Counted from the first letter of the stretch, positions 49,670-62,500 are shown. The stretch: DNA of 64,000 nucleotides from Phycomyces blakesleeanus NRRL 1555(-) (GCF_001638985.1 NW_017265164.1:403689-467688); one strand, 5' to 3'. Notes: generated by a model from the sequence alone, not told the origin. Made by a program: numbers and translations.

Positions 49670-51607
49670 TCAATGTAGACTATCAAACATTTTCTGCCAC
49701 GTATGTTCATTACTAAACCATTTTCCAGTAATCGTATGACGCTCTAAACTTCCGCACTTCAGCATAACGTATCCATCAGGCAGACTATCGCTCCAATTCT
49801 TTTTTGTAAAATAGCCAACATCAGTATACGGAACCGTCATATTCTTAGAGGAGATCCGACTACTCTTAAAACTACTAAAGTACTTGATAGCCATCTCGCT
49901 TTCGTTTCGTGCTAGATTCCAAACCTCAGAAGACCATTCATCTCTGCAAAATTTATTGTATACTGTGTAGAACCAACTCGTTTTCTTGTATATTTCCAAG
50001 AACCCGTTCTGGGCGGACTCATTGTCTATTTGACGATCGCAGTAAGGACTTTTCTCGAAAAGATTCTCGGGTATACAAATAAGATTTATAGTCTGGCTAT
50101 CAATGTTGGCATTTAGAGATGTGGTAAATAAGACTTGGTGAAGTTGAAGAGTCTGAAGGTGAGTGTAAGACATGTCAATAACAAGACTTCCTGTGTTTTC
50201 AGAGATATCACCAGACACCGTAGATTTGCTAAGGCACATGTGCTTCAATCTCCTGCACCGAAAAGAAATATATTCAAGTATGCTAGCAGAAATAGATAGC
50301 TTTCCGATAATTAGCATACGTAGCGAATGTATATTTGAAGCTGTCAATGTAGATGTAGATGTAGATGTAGATGTAGGTGCAGATGCAAATGCAAATGAAT
50401 CAGGACCAACAGAGAGTAGCCCAGAATCTACTTTTAGTCTTTTGAGAGAGACGCAGTGATCCAGAAGAACGTCCAATGCAACAGAAGAACGATGGACATC
50501 AATGTATATGTCAACCAAACAAGGGTAATAATCCATGGACTCCGTGATTATCCAATTTCTAGAATAGCTGGTACATTCTTTAATATAAAGTGTCTCTAAA
50601 GTCTTTGAATACGAATTAAAAGACTCTTTGATAACATCTCGGATTGTAACAGCAGTGTTTATATACGAATAGGCAAAGTAATCGATGTATCTGACTGGAA
50701 TATCAAAGAAACGAAATAATTTCCAAATGATAGGTTCCAGTTGCCTTGAATTCTCTTCGACGTTTATTTTGACTGTGCTCAAGCGTTTTAGGACAGCCGA
50801 ATCCATTCTGAGCATCAATTTGGACTGGCTGGCAAGTTCATCAGACGTATCGTTGTGTTCAAAGGTCAACTCCTCCAGTACTTGTAGATTTGGATATTTG
50901 AAAGCAAAGTAATACAACCATCCATACGTTGAATTCCGGACATTAAAATGTATGCTTCTTACGCTGGGTGCTGGTGTTACGTCGGTGATTCTCACAAGAT
51001 CGTCTGCTGTGAGGACAGGAGGTTGTACGTCTAGTCTGATGCTCTCCAGGTGAGGCATATAATCATGGATCTTATCAATATCTTCCAATGTAATGGACGG
51101 CGAAATGACTACACAATCTTGATCTAAGCTCAATATCTTAAGGTTTGGTAAAAAAGGGAATACGCGCATAAATTCCCTAATCGGATCAATGTCTTCCCAG
51201 TCAGACAGATCTACGTGTAGCTGTGTAAGAGATTCCCATAATCTCCAATCTGCCTGTGTCCCAAAGCCGTCTTCGCTTATAGAAGAATTCGAGCAGTAAA
51301 GGCGATCTAGGTTTGGCAATAGCTGCTGAATAAGAAGAAGCTGGTCGTCGGCAATACATATATTCCCGTTCAAAGTTAAGGTTCGGACATGCCGGCCGTT
51401 TCTTTTGTAAACACTGTGTTTAGCTGATGCTATATTACAAATTCCGTCCAGAGAGTTTTGGCAAGATATATTAATATTATTCCACAATGATTCTTCGAGA
51501 ACTGTCTTCCATGAACTGAATGCATCGATACAATTGATCTTGTCTTTGTAAAAAAGAAACTTTACAATTGTAACGATAATCTCGAACGGAAGATCCTGTG
51601 CAAGCAT
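49670..51607 (-). CDS. F-box / leucine-rich-repeat protein
   Basis: Intronless, 645 aa. The N-terminus MLAQDLPFEIIVTIVKFLFYKDKINCIDAFSSWKTVLEESLWNNI is an F-box, expected to bind Skp1 in an SCF ubiquitin ligase. The remainder has irregular leucine-rich repeats that probably bind substrate (HVRTLTLNGNICIADDQLLLIQQLLPNLDRLYCSNS, LPNLKILSLDQD, LHSLRMLIIGKLSISASILEYISFRCRRLKHMCLSKS). A TSTSTSTSTL run comes from a GTAGAT hexamer array near 50348-50378. The frame stays open 15 codons further upstream (to 51652), but most of those codons lie inside the Tc1-type element, so the ATG at 51607 is taken as the original start. The insertion leaves only 9 bp of native sequence before the start codon, so expression may be altered. 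Confidence 0.85.
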   Translation of the reverse strand: MLAQDLPFEIIVTIVKFLFYKDKINCIDAFSSWKTVLEESLWNNINISCQNSLDGICNIASAKHSVYKRNGRHVRTLTLNGNICIADDQLLLIQQLLPNLDRLYCSNSSISEDGFGTQADWRLWESLTQLHVDLSDWEDIDPIREFMRVFPFLPNLKILSLDQDCVVISPSITLEDIDKIHDYMPHLESIRLDVQPPVLTADDLVRITDVTPAPSVRSIHFNVRNSTYGWLYYFAFKYPNLQVLEELTFEHNDTSDELASQSKLMLRMDSAVLKRLSTVKINVEENSRQLEPIIWKLFRFFDIPVRYIDYFAYSYINTAVTIRDVIKESFNSYSKTLETLYIKECTSYSRNWIITESMDYYPCLVDIYIDVHRSSVALDVLLDHCVSLKRLKVDSGLLSVGPDSFAFASAPTSTSTSTSTLTASNIHSLRMLIIGKLSISASILEYISFRCRRLKHMCLSKSTVSGDISENTGSLVIDMSYTHLQTLQLHQVLFTTSLNANIDSQTINLICIPENLFEKSPYCDRQIDNESAQNGFLEIYKKTSWFYTVYNKFCRDEWSSEVWNLARNESEMAIKYFSSFKSSRISSKNMTVPYTDVGYFTKKNWSDSLPDGYVMLKCGSLERHTITGKWFSNEHTWQKMFDSLH

Positions 51608-51616
51608 TTTTATATA

Positions 51617-52960
51617 CAGTACCGAAAAGAAATGTTTCGCCCATTTTAACATCCGCCATGAATGGTAAAGAAGATATCACAACTTCAAATCCCTTTCTAA
51701 AGATGTACAATACGTATTGAAATATAATACTTGGAACAATAAAAGTGAAAAACATATATATTAATAATGTAAAAAAAGATACAGTTTTAATAGCGGATTT
51801 GCTTAAATTTCTTTTTCTTAAGTAAGGCCAATCGATTTGGCATATTCAAGCAGCATCTTCTACAAGTTTTTGCTGATATTTTGTTCCACTCTTCCAACAA
51901 AGCAGCCTTCAGCTCATTCAGAGAATTTGGTCTGGGGCGTCTTGCTCTGATTCTGTGATCAATGATTCCCCATATATTCTCAATGGGGCTAAGGTCAGGG
52001 CTGTTTGGTGGCCATTGCAAAACATCAATACCATGTTCTTTCTTGAACTTTCCTGCAACTTTTGATTTATGCGCCTTGGCATTATCTTCCTGGAACTTGT
52101 AGCTACCGCTGCTAGGTACAGGAAGAGCATGCAAGAATGGAAGAAAATGGTCTCGAAGAACTTCTACATATCTTGGACCATCCATGTTTTCATCTACGAA
52201 AACAAGTGGACTAAGTCCTCCTGACCAGACACACCCCCAGACCATAACCGATCCACCATTTCCTTGCACCTTTGGGACAAAGTGATCCGTATCAAACCTC
52301 TCACCAGTTTTGCGCCAGAGCTTTCTGCTTGAATTTTTCTTATACAGCACAAATGACGACTCGTCACTCCAGATAACTGTTTCCCACTGTTTATTCCAGC
52401 CTTTCACGGTTTTGTACCAAGCTCGGCGTTTGACACTGTGTGCCTTGGTAAGAAAAGGCTTTGACACAGGTTTACGACAAAAATAGTCCATGCTGTGCAA
52501 AGCTTTACGCATGGTAACCTTGCTGACATTCTTTCCCGTGTCAGCACTAGCATCATCAACAAGATCATCCAACGTTGACCACCTGTCTTTTTTGAGATTC
52601 GAGACAATACGTCTTTTGTCTCTAGGTGTGAGGATCTGTGGTCTTCCAGAAGACTTTCTGTTATCGGCAGTTCCTCTTTCTTTATATCTCTTTAAAAAAT
52701 ATCGAACTGTTGATTTGGGTACATTCAGCTTGGCTGAAATGCTGGCAACATTATTTCCATCAAGTTGAAGACCAAGGATCTTTCCTTTCGTCAAATCTGA
52801 AAGCACATTATAGGGCCCACGAGAGTTATTCTTTTGTGTGTTTGGCATTATGGTAGATTTGTTAATTAGTTTTTTAAGACGTTGAAAAATATAAAATATA
52901 GGTTATAAAGCAAAGGTGCAAATAGCGCGCCAGGGTGCGAAACATTTCTTTCTCAGACTG
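51617..52960 (-). mobile_element. Complete Tc1/mariner-type DNA transposon
   Basis: 1344-bp element with one transposase gene and inverted ends. The left end CAGTACCGAAAAGAAATGTT (51617) and the inverse of the right end (CAGTCTGAGAAAGAAATGTT, ending at 52960) share CAGT and AAGAAATGTTTCGC. Both ends are flanked by TA (51615-51616 and 52961-52962), the target duplication of this superfamily. The terminal repeats are imperfect over about 25-30 bp, so mobility could be reduced despite the intact transposase frame. Confidence 0.92.
51787..52848 (-). CDS. Tc1-type DD34E transposase
   Basis: 353-aa cut-and-paste transposase, uninterrupted. The N-terminal bipartite DNA-binding part has a helix-turn-helix (ISAKLNVPKSTVRYFLKRYKERG), a GRP hinge (KSSGRPQILTPRDKRRIV) and a second HTH (SKVTMRKALHSMDYF). 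The catalytic DDE core has the first Asp in VIWSDESSFVLY, the second Asp in YKFQEDNAKAHKSK and the Glu in NSPDLSPIENIWG. There are 34 residues between the second Asp and the Glu, i.e. DD34E of the Tc1 branch. Length is normal for Tc1 elements and no stop or frameshift is present, which suggests recent activity. The C-terminus is Lys-rich (LLKKKKFKQIRY), a possible nuclear signal. Confidence 0.95.
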   Translation of the reverse strand: MPNTQKNNSRGPYNVLSDLTKGKILGLQLDGNNVASISAKLNVPKSTVRYFLKRYKERGTADNRKSSGRPQILTPRDKRRIVSNLKKDRWSTLDDLVDDASADTGKNVSKVTMRKALHSMDYFCRKPVSKPFLTKAHSVKRRAWYKTVKGWNKQWETVIWSDESSFVLYKKNSSRKLWRKTGERFDTDHFVPKVQGNGGSVMVWGCVWSGGLSPLVFVDENMDGPRYVEVLRDHFLPFLHALPVPSSGSYKFQEDNAKAHKSKVAGKFKKEHGIDVLQWPPNSPDLSPIENIWGIIDHRIRARRPRPNSLNELKAALLEEWNKISAKTCRRCCLNMPNRLALLKKKKFKQIRY

Positions 52961-52962
52961 TA

Positions 52963-53418
52963 TAAAAAAGATATAAAGAAAAAGAGACCAGTTTATTATT
53001 CTCAAATGATAGTAACTTTGATTTCTTTATTGTTTTATTCAATCTGTGCAATGTTACATAACAGTAACGAATGACGGTCCAGCTTCTGATCTCTTCCTTA
53101 CTCTTACAATGACAAGGAGTTACACCCTCAAAAAAATGATACTTTTGTCCCATATGTTTACCGTATTTTTCTTTCTTTCTTCTTCTGAAAGTAAAACTCG
53201 ACAAATCCTAGTGTTTAATTGAATAAATTATGCTTACATATTATTATTATTTTCAATTTATATTTCTACCTACTTTTAAAATATTGATAGCCAAAACCTA
53301 ATTGTAAGCACTGTTCTTCTTTACTATATACTGTTATTACAATAATGTTACCATAAAGGAAAAATTGCTCAGTATATATCACAGTCAGTGTTTGATTTAA
53401 TTAGATGGTGTCGTTAAG
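52963..53418. other. Intergenic, no gene seen
   Basis: AT-rich DNA between the transposon and the next MITE; short frames only. Confidence 0.5.
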
Positions 53419-53630
53419 AGCATCCACAGCCGTTTATATAGACCTGAAGCTATATATTTTTAGTGCTCGAATGTTTTAGTGATGGGCCAAATTTAGATAT
53501 CTGTTAAATAATTGTCCAAAAAAAATTGGTTAAAACATTTATTTAGACAAACCACTGTGGATGAAAAAATCTAAATTTTCTATTTAAATTTACAAATTCA
53601 GTGATTTTACACAAACTGCTGTGGATACTC
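53419..53630. mobile_element. Second PIF/Harbinger-like MITE
   Basis: 212-bp unit whose left end (GAGCATCCACAGCCGTTTAT) and the inverse of its right end (GAGTATCCACAGCAGTTTGT) form about 20 bp of inverted repeat. The core GAGCATCC is shared with the element at 27032. Flanks are TAA and TTA, so the 3-bp duplication has decayed at one side or the end is off by one. Confidence 0.6.
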
Positions 53631-53636
53631 TTAGTA

Positions 53637-53935
53637 CAGTGGTCCCTCAATAATTTCAAGGCTCTGGCGGCTCTCATTCTTAAAAACAGGGCTAGACTTT
53701 CACAACTCTCGTTAATTTCACTTTTACGATCATTTTTGGTCTTGAATCCATAACGAGGAAGAATTTCCGTCAATCAAGTTATGATAATTCTTAGCTGTCA
53801 GCTATTTTTTTATTGTATATAGGGTTACTTCCAGCAAGACATGCTTTGACACACTCTCTCTCTACCTTCATCGGAAAATATATAATCTGCACTCACTAAT
53901 TTCTTTCTTCGATAATTTCAAGGCACTTGTGCAAC
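53637..53935. mobile_element. Truncated copy of the pogo-like MITE
   Basis: Starts CAGTGGTCCCTCAATAATTT after TA (53635-53636). It follows the element at 37556 closely through TTTCAAGGCACTT near 53930, then diverges. The matching right terminus (inverse of CAGTAATCCCTCGATAA) was not found, so the copy is truncated or rearranged. It begins only 6 bp after the PIF-like MITE, giving a small cluster of insertions. Confidence 0.7.
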
Positions 53936-56559
53936 TATCCAACTTAACCATCTATGTTTTTAGATTCGTTTCAATTTCTTCTTTGAAATTTTTATACTAG
54001 GAGCTTTGGTCCCCCTCTCCTCGTGGAGCATTGGCCTATGTTAAGCCCTATGTATCTTTTCCCTACTGCTAATAGTGTGTGGCACACAATTACCAAGTAG
54101 TATAGGCTTTATATTTTATTTTTTGAGCAATAGCAAGTAAATTTAGAACACGTGACAGATGAGAAGGGCTATGTCACAAGATCTCTTACTTTTGAACACT
54201 CTAAATTGATGCCTTTTGGAGTGTCTGGTTTATGTATTCAACTAAAAAAAAATGTACTTTTAGAAACAGCTCGTATTTTTGCTATTGGGCATTTAAAGAG
54301 CTTATTGAAGTGGTGCAAGTTTCCCGAATTTCAGGGTTCTATGCTTTTTGAGAGTGAAAAGATCGGATATTTTGATCAAAATTCGAGTAATTGTAATATA
54401 ATAAACCTCGAAGAGGTGGATCACAATGTGTCTCACCAGGTTACTTAAAGCCAAAAAAAAAACATTGCTTATTTGATTCGATTTTTAATTTTCTATAATT
54501 GAAAAGCTATGATTACCATTGGTGTGCATTTGCATATGCTTGTAGAAATCTTAAAAAATATCATTTCCAGTACACTCATATTTAATCAACCATAGAAAAG
54601 GTTCATTTATACAAAGGCTCCGTGCTTCAAACTAAAATAGTCTCAAGCGAACCAAAGCTAGACTATGAACCTCAAAGTAATAAGTGGAATCATACTATAC
54701 AGTACTGTAGCGCATTATATTGTATTACAAAACAAAAGTTATAAATCAAAGCCTTTAATCCAACAGAGTATTATTTCTAGGTTATTCGTGCATCCAGTTG
54801 AGTTTGGTATACAAGCGCAAAATATCAAAAGCACTAGATCCTATAAATCGATAATTAGTAATCGATAGCGTCTTGCTCCCAACCAAACAAAACCTATACG
54901 TTCAGTAGCAGTAGATTGTCTCTTTGCTTTCATATTGTGCCGTCAGTCAGTCTGAGCAATAACAGAAAAAAATAGTAAATAAGCAGAGCCTTTAAAAGGT
55001 GATTTATATATATGTAATAGCCATTTTACTAGCTTGATCTATCTGTGACCAGGCTAGCACAATTGCAAGCACCACTACTTTTTCATGGTGTATAATGTAA
55101 CTTATATAAATAATTATAATTATCGATAGAATGGTGTATATTTGAACACATATAAATGTAAAGTGTTTCAGGCAGTTGGGTTATTCTGTATTAATTTCTC
55201 GGTTGGATTATGATTGGTTTATAAAGTAGTACAAACCAAGGTCGATTGACAAACACTAGGCTAGACCCTGTTCTTCTTTTTACTTTTATTTTACTCTAAG
55301 AACGATGCTTTAACTTGAGGTACCAACGACTTTCAATAGTCAGGCTGTCAATCCCTTCATACTGAAGCACTGAAAGTACTTTTATTTCAAGAAAGTATTC
55401 CTACACTTTGTGTTTATTAACTCAAGACACTGGTGAAAAAGCTAGAAGAAAAATGGAAGTCTTTCACACGAAAGAAAAGAAAAGATATAAGCAGCAATTT
55501 TTTTCGGGGGTGCTTCTTAAACTAATAAAGTCACAGCATGTGAAACAAACAAACAAGAAAACAAACAAATAAATATACACAAGACTTTAATTAAAGCTTT
55601 ATAATCAACACAACTTTACACTTCTTTATTGTAGTTAAACGTCTAGCCGATTAATACTTTGTATATCAGTAGTACAGCTAAAATGAACACAGAGGCATAT
55701 ATAGTGTCTCGACAAGTGGCTGTTCAAAAGCATAAGCCTTGTTAACAGAATCACAACAGAAAGTAGAATAAAAAAGGGGATGGGGGTCCATAGCAACTGA
55801 ATAATTTGACATGCATATAGTCCACCAATCGGAAGACATCATTTAAATGTTTTCATGCTAAAGTAAAGTCTGGACCACTATTGCTACTATGCTCCTCTAA
55901 GCCCCATGACACATGTGATGCTGCACGGACAGCACGGACCTTATGTGACATAAAAAGAACTAAAACAAAAAAACAAAAAGTAAAACAAGTGCCTGCACAG
56001 CACGTCCTTCAGAATATAAGTGATACTTCTTTAAAACCCAAAACCCATATTTTAAGCATAGATATTAAATAAAGAAGTAAAATAGTAATAATATATACAT
56101 GTTGTCAAGGCTAAAAGATAAAAGAAAACCGAAAAAGGAATAAGAAAAAAACCGAATTTTAAAATATATTATCAAACTATCATAATAAAAATAATAAAAA
56201 AGAACAGCAACTCATGATTGAGACGTCATGAGTTTTATAAAAAAAAACAACTATCTAAACAGAACGCGTCAAAACAACTCTCTTTCACATACCATTAATA
56301 CTTTATACACTTCTTTACTGCTCTCTCACAAACTGCTTTAATCAACATAGACGTTAAAGACGAATCATAACCAATACAAATCCATTTTGCTAGTCAAATC
56401 TCAGGCTTTTATCATATGTAAAACAGTCAGTAGCAAGATATAAGACAATACGTCAAAACCAGTACACAGCAAAAATGAAATACTGAGGTCCAACACTGGT
56501 TTGACCATCAATCCATCCAAAGCCTATTCACGCTCAGAAACAAGAGATAAACTGACAGG
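53936..56559. other. Intergenic, no supported gene
   Basis: 2.6 kb of AT-rich DNA. A 98-codon frame at 54152-54448 has no recognisable features and is not called. Simple repeats are few. The region leads into the tandem array without a sharp edge, so decayed array units may extend somewhat left of 56560. Confidence 0.45.
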
Positions 56560-59500
56560 ACTTACTATATTTCAAGGAGTATATGATATTCATCAAAGAC
56601 ACACATTGTGAAGATTATATTTGTCTAGTCTTTTGACAAACAAGGTCAACGATAAAAAATAAGATCTCCATCCAGGCCTACAGGTATATAAAGGCTCGTT
56701 GATTAATCATTCACTGTCTTTGATATTTCTGTAGGGACTTTTCAGGCAAAGTCAAGCAATCAAGAACAGGTTTCCATCCAGGGCCACAGGTACACCAAGA
56801 CTCGAGGAGCATATGCTCATTGTCTTTTGTATGCTTCTAGTGCCTTCCGTCCAGGTCAAGCATCAGGGATCCGATCAGAGTCCATGGTTATCAGGTATAT
56901 CAAAACTCTATGAGCAGTTACTCACTTGTTTTTGTATATTTGTAGTATCCATTCCATCCAGGTCAAGCTTCAAGGTTCAGGTCAAGGTCCACGGTTTTCA
57001 GATCAAGATCCACGGTTTCAGGTATATCAAAACTCGATGAGCAGTTACTCACTTGTTTTTGTATATTTGTAGTATCAAATTCCATCCAGGTCAAGCATCA
57101 AGGATCCGATCAAGGTCAGCGGGTTCAGGTCGAGGTCCACGGTTTTCAGGTATATCAAAACTCGATGAGCAATTACTCACTTGTTTTTGTATATTTGTAG
57201 TATCCATTCCATCCAGGAAAAGCATCAATGTTCCGATCTCCCAGATATGGTCATAGGTATAACAAAACCATATGCGCATTTACTCACTAGCTTTTATCTA
57301 TTACTAGTTTCAGCCATCCAGGTCAAGTGTCAAGGACCCGATTTCCCGGCAATGGGTATAGGTATAACAAAACGTTGTGGGAATATACTCACTAGTTATA
57401 ATATATTTATAGTGTTCAGCCATCGATGTCAGGCGTCAAGGTTGCGATCTTCCAGTCAAGGTTATAGGTATAACAAAACATTATGGAAATATACTCACTG
57501 GTTTTAATATGTTTTTAGTGTTCAGTCATCCAGGTCAATCAACAGGATTCTGATCTCCCGTCCATGGTTATAGGTATAACAAAACGTTGTGGGAATATAC
57601 TCACTAGTTTTAATATATTTATAATGTTCAGCCATCGATGTTAGGCGTCAAGGTTCCGATTTTCCAGCCATGGTTCTAGGTATATCAAAACAATATGGAA
57701 ATATACTCACTGGTTTTAATATGTTTTTAGTGTTCAGTCATCCAGGTCAAGCATCATGGTTCCGATCGCCCGTCAATGGTTATAGGTATAAAAAAACATT
57801 ATGGGCCTATACTCACTAGTTTTTATATTTATTTCTGGTCTTCAGCCATCCGTGGCAAGCATCAAGGACCCGATCACCCGTCCATGGTTATAGGTATAAC
57901 AAATCGTTATTGTCATTTACTCACTAGTTTTGATATTTATTTCTAGCCTCCAGCCATTCAGATCAAGCGTCAAGGACCTGATCACCCCTCCATGTTTATA
58001 GGTATAAAACAACATTATGGGCATATACTCACTAGCTTTAATATATTTCTAGTATGCAGTCATCCAGATCAAGCATCAAGGCTTCGATCGCCAGCCGATG
58101 GTTATAAGTGTAAAAAAACCGTTATGCCCATATACTCACTAGATTTAATATATTTCTAGTATTCAGCCATCCATGTCAAGCGTCAAGGTTCAGATCGCCC
58201 GTCCATGGTCATAAGTATAAAACAACATTATGGGCATATACTCACTAGCTGTAATATACTTATTGTGTTCAGTCGTCCAGGTCAAGCATCAAGGCTCTGG
58301 TCTCCCCGCCATGGTTATAGGTATAAAAAAACATTATGGGCATATACTCACTAGATTTAATATATCTCCAGTCTCCAGCTATCCAGATCAAGCATCAAGA
58401 TTCCGATCTCCCCGCCATGGGTATAGGTATAAAATAACATTATGGGCATATACTCACTAGATTTAACATATCTCCAGTCTCCAGCTATCCAGGTCAAGCA
58501 TCAAGATTCCGATCTCCCCGCCATGGGTATAGGTATAAAAAGCATTATGGGCATATACTCATTATTTTAATCTAGTTCTAGTCTCCGGCCATCCAGGTCG
58601 AACTTCAAGGTGCTGATCTCCCGTTATATGGTTATAGGTATAACAAAAATCGATGAGCAATCACACTCGGCTTTATTTATTTCTAGTGTTGAATCCACCA
58701 AGATCATGCTTCACGGATCCGGATTCAGTCCGTGGCTATAGGTATACAAAAACTCGATGAGCAATTACTCATTGGATTTTATATATTTCTAGTGTCTACT
58801 CATCCACGGCAATTATCAGGATCCGATTTTCATGAATTGTTATAGCTAACCAAGTTTCCTTTAAACCTTTACTTAAAACAAACTATACTCTTTATTTATA
58901 CTTTCTTTTGATGGCAAAGAACGATGATCAAATATACATCCATTATGGAAGGTATACAAGTCGTTCTTGGCCATTACTAACCTAGAAGTATATATGACTA
59001 TTGTTTTTACTCTCCAGGCCAAACAGCAAGGATCAAAACTCAAATTTGGGCTACAGGTAAACAAGTCTTCTTGAGCTTTTACTTACTGTCATTTATATAT
59101 TTCTAGTGTTTTTTTCCTTAAAGTTCAAATATCAAAGATCTGATTTCAAATCAAGGTTACGGGTACACACTTTTCTCTCTGTCTTTACATGTTTTCTTTC
59201 GTATTGGCCTAGTGTGTTTACGATCCGGCTACACAATGAAAAATTTGTTTTCCTTCCAGTGCGACAGGTATATACATCTAGTTCGGCCTTTAGTTACTGT
59301 TGGCTTTATTTCTCTACTGGCTTCACAGTTCAAGCCAGCCATCATGGATCCTATATCCGTCCAGTGTTACAGGTATACACTTCTCTTTGGGATTTTACTT
59401 ACTGTCGGTTTTAATTTTCTACTGTCCTTAAAGTCAAGGCCAACGACCAATCATCTGGTATCCGCCGAGAATTACAGATATAAAAATGTTATTGGGCCGT

Positions 59501-62500
59501 TACTTATAATTGTTTTTGTTTCTCTAGTGTCCTTGCAGTCAAGGGTAACGAGCAAGAACCCGGTCTCCATATTGGGATATAGTGTTACACATCTCTTTGA
59601 TTTTTGACTTGCTGCAAACTGTATTTTTTCTCGTGACTTTACAGTCAAATTCAACACTCAAGGATCCGGTTTTCATCAAGTTTTACAGGTATACAAATCT
59701 GACAAGTGCTTTTATTTAATGTGTCTTTTTTTTTGTCAAGTGCCTTTACTGTCTATGCCAATTATTCCGAACCCGAGCCCTATCCAGAGTGACAGGTATA
59801 CAAATATGTTTGCGTCTTTACTAACTTTTAGTTTTATATGTCTAGTGCCTATACGGTTTAGGCCGAAGAACTAGGACTTGATATTCATCCAGACTTGCAG
59901 ATATATATTTTTCGTTGGGCCGTTGATTATTGGCTTTTTTTATCCGTCTATTGTTTTTACTGTCAAGGGCAACCATCAAGGATCCGATCTCCATCCAGTA
60001 TGACAGGTATACACTTTTCTTTGGGTTTCTACTTATCGCTTGTTTTTTTTTGTCTAGTGTTTTCACCGCCCAGGTCGAAGAACAAGGATTTCTTCTTCAT
60101 CCACGGTTACAGGTATACAATTCTCTTTTAGCCTTTGCATAACGCTTGTTTGATTTTTCTAATTTCATTAATGTCTATGCTAAATAATAAGCATCTACTC
60201 TCCATCTAAGGCCATAGGTTTAAAAAATATTTTTAAGTATTATTTTACTATTTATTAATTAATTAATTATTATTTTTTAATCTTACACAGCCAAGGCCAA
60301 TCGATCCATGTTTACTGTCCTCTAGGGTAACAAGTATATGTACATACCTGGTCGTTTACTTACTGCTTGTTGTTTCGAGTAATTTTTATTTATTCAAACT
60401 GAATTACCAAAGTTTTACTATCTACCTAGTGCCTGAGGTATACAGGTCTCATTTAGTACTCACGTATCACTTATTATTCTGTCTAGCTTTTTTATAGTTT
60501 AAGCCAGCAATCGGGTTTTTAATCTCCATTAAGGATTAAAGGTATACATGACTATGTGAACCTTTACTTACTAGCTATTATATTTTCTAGTCTTTTTACA
60601 GGAAAGGCCCACAATTAATATGAGTTGTCTATCCGGGGGGGACAGGTATACAAATCTGCCAAAAAATCTACTTACTATATATTTGCATAATGTTTTTACA
60701 GCCGAAGCCAACGATCAAAGCTTTGATATTCTTTTGGGCTCACAGGTATAAAAGTCTCTTTGACTTTTTAGGTACTATCAGTTGTTTTGTTCTAACCCTT
60801 TCTTCTCCGTAGCAAGCGTTCAATGCTCAGCTCTACATCAAAGGTCGCAGGTATACAAGAATCTTTAAGCAATTTACTAAAAATTAGATTTTCCTAGCGT
60901 TTACATAGTCAAGGCGAAATGATCATGCTCTTTCTATCCATTCAAGGTTCTAGGTACACACGCACATTTTAGCATTTATTCTTCACTGGTTGAATCTTTT
61001 CAATCTTTGACAGTCCATGCCGAGAATCAAGGTTGCACTTCAAAAAATAGGGTTAAGGCATACATGCCTTTTTAAGCATTTACTTACTACTAGTTGCTTT
61101 ATTCAGACTTTATACAGTCGAGACCAAAGATCAAGAGCCCGATTTCCGCATAGATTTACAGGGATACAAGTGGCTTTCTTTACCCATTAACATATTGCTA
61201 GCTGTTTGAAGCAGTCTTTTTACAGTTCAATTCAACAGTCAAGGTTCAAATCCCCGTCAAAAATCACTGATATACTGCCACTTTTTAGTATTTACTTACT
61301 GCCAATTGTGTTTCTTTAGTCTACTCGCAGAAAAGGCCAACAATCAAGATGCCACTCTCCTTCTTGGATGTTAGGTATACCAGTATCTTTGGGTATTTAC
61401 CTATTATCAGCTTTAGTTCGGTAATCTTTTCACAATTGAGGCCAACACCCAAGATTCCATAGTTCATGCAGGGTTACAGGTATATATACCTCTTTGAGCA
61501 TTTGCTTGGTGTCTGCTATATTTGTCTAGTTTTTTCATAGTCAAGGCTACTAATTGAGATTCCGCTGCTCATCTGGGGTAAAAGGTATATATACTTTTTT
61601 TTTAATAGCTAATCATTGCTTGTTGAAATTGTCTAATAATTTTACAGTCAACGCTGATGATCAAGTTTCTACTATTCGTCGAGGTAACAGGCGTACACCC
61701 TCCTTTGAATATCTTTCTGTCATCCATCATATTTATCTAGTCATACCATAGTCCACACCAAGGTTCAAGAGTTTAGTCTCCACCCAGGTTCACAGACATT
61801 CAAGTATAATTGCCCTTTTAGGACTGCCGGCTGCTATTGCCTATTACTTTTAATATATAGGTCAAGGGATAAATTTCCTACTCTCAACCATGAGCCACAG
61901 GTATCACCGTTTATTTTGAACATTTATTTATTATCGATTACATTTGATTAGTATTTTAAATCCGAGTCCAACGATCAAGCTTCAGCTTTCCGGGAAGGGT
62001 TGAAGATATCCATATATCTTTGATTTTTTTTAATATCGACTGAATTTCTCTGGCGTTTGCACATTCAAGTCCATTGATCAAGTCTTTGGTCATTATCAAG
62101 TTTCCACTCAACATTATTGGGTAAAGGTATATAAGATTCTTAGATTACTTTTTTACAGCCAATGACATTTATCAAGCGTTTTTAGAGTCCTGGTCAACGA
62201 TCAAGATCCTGCTATTAATTCAACGTCTTAGATATATAAGTGTATTTAAATATTACTTTACTACTGATTCTATCTATTTAATCTTTTTTTTTCTTTTTCT
62301 TTTTTACATTCTATGCTAGCCCTCACGGCTCTAGTCTCCATCAAGGCTTATAGACATACAAGGTTTTTTTTATTGGAATATGTTCTTACTATCAGTTTTA
62401 ATTTTTCTAGTAATTTCACAGTTCATACCAACGATTAGGCGTCCGATTTCCATCCAGGGCTACAGGCATACATCTTTATTACACCATTTACTTACAGCCT

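Noticed and set aside
54152..54448. 98-codon frame with a phrase like MPFG
   Set aside because: The MPFG motif recalls reverse transcriptase, but nothing around it fits (no FxxDD motif, no flanking domains).
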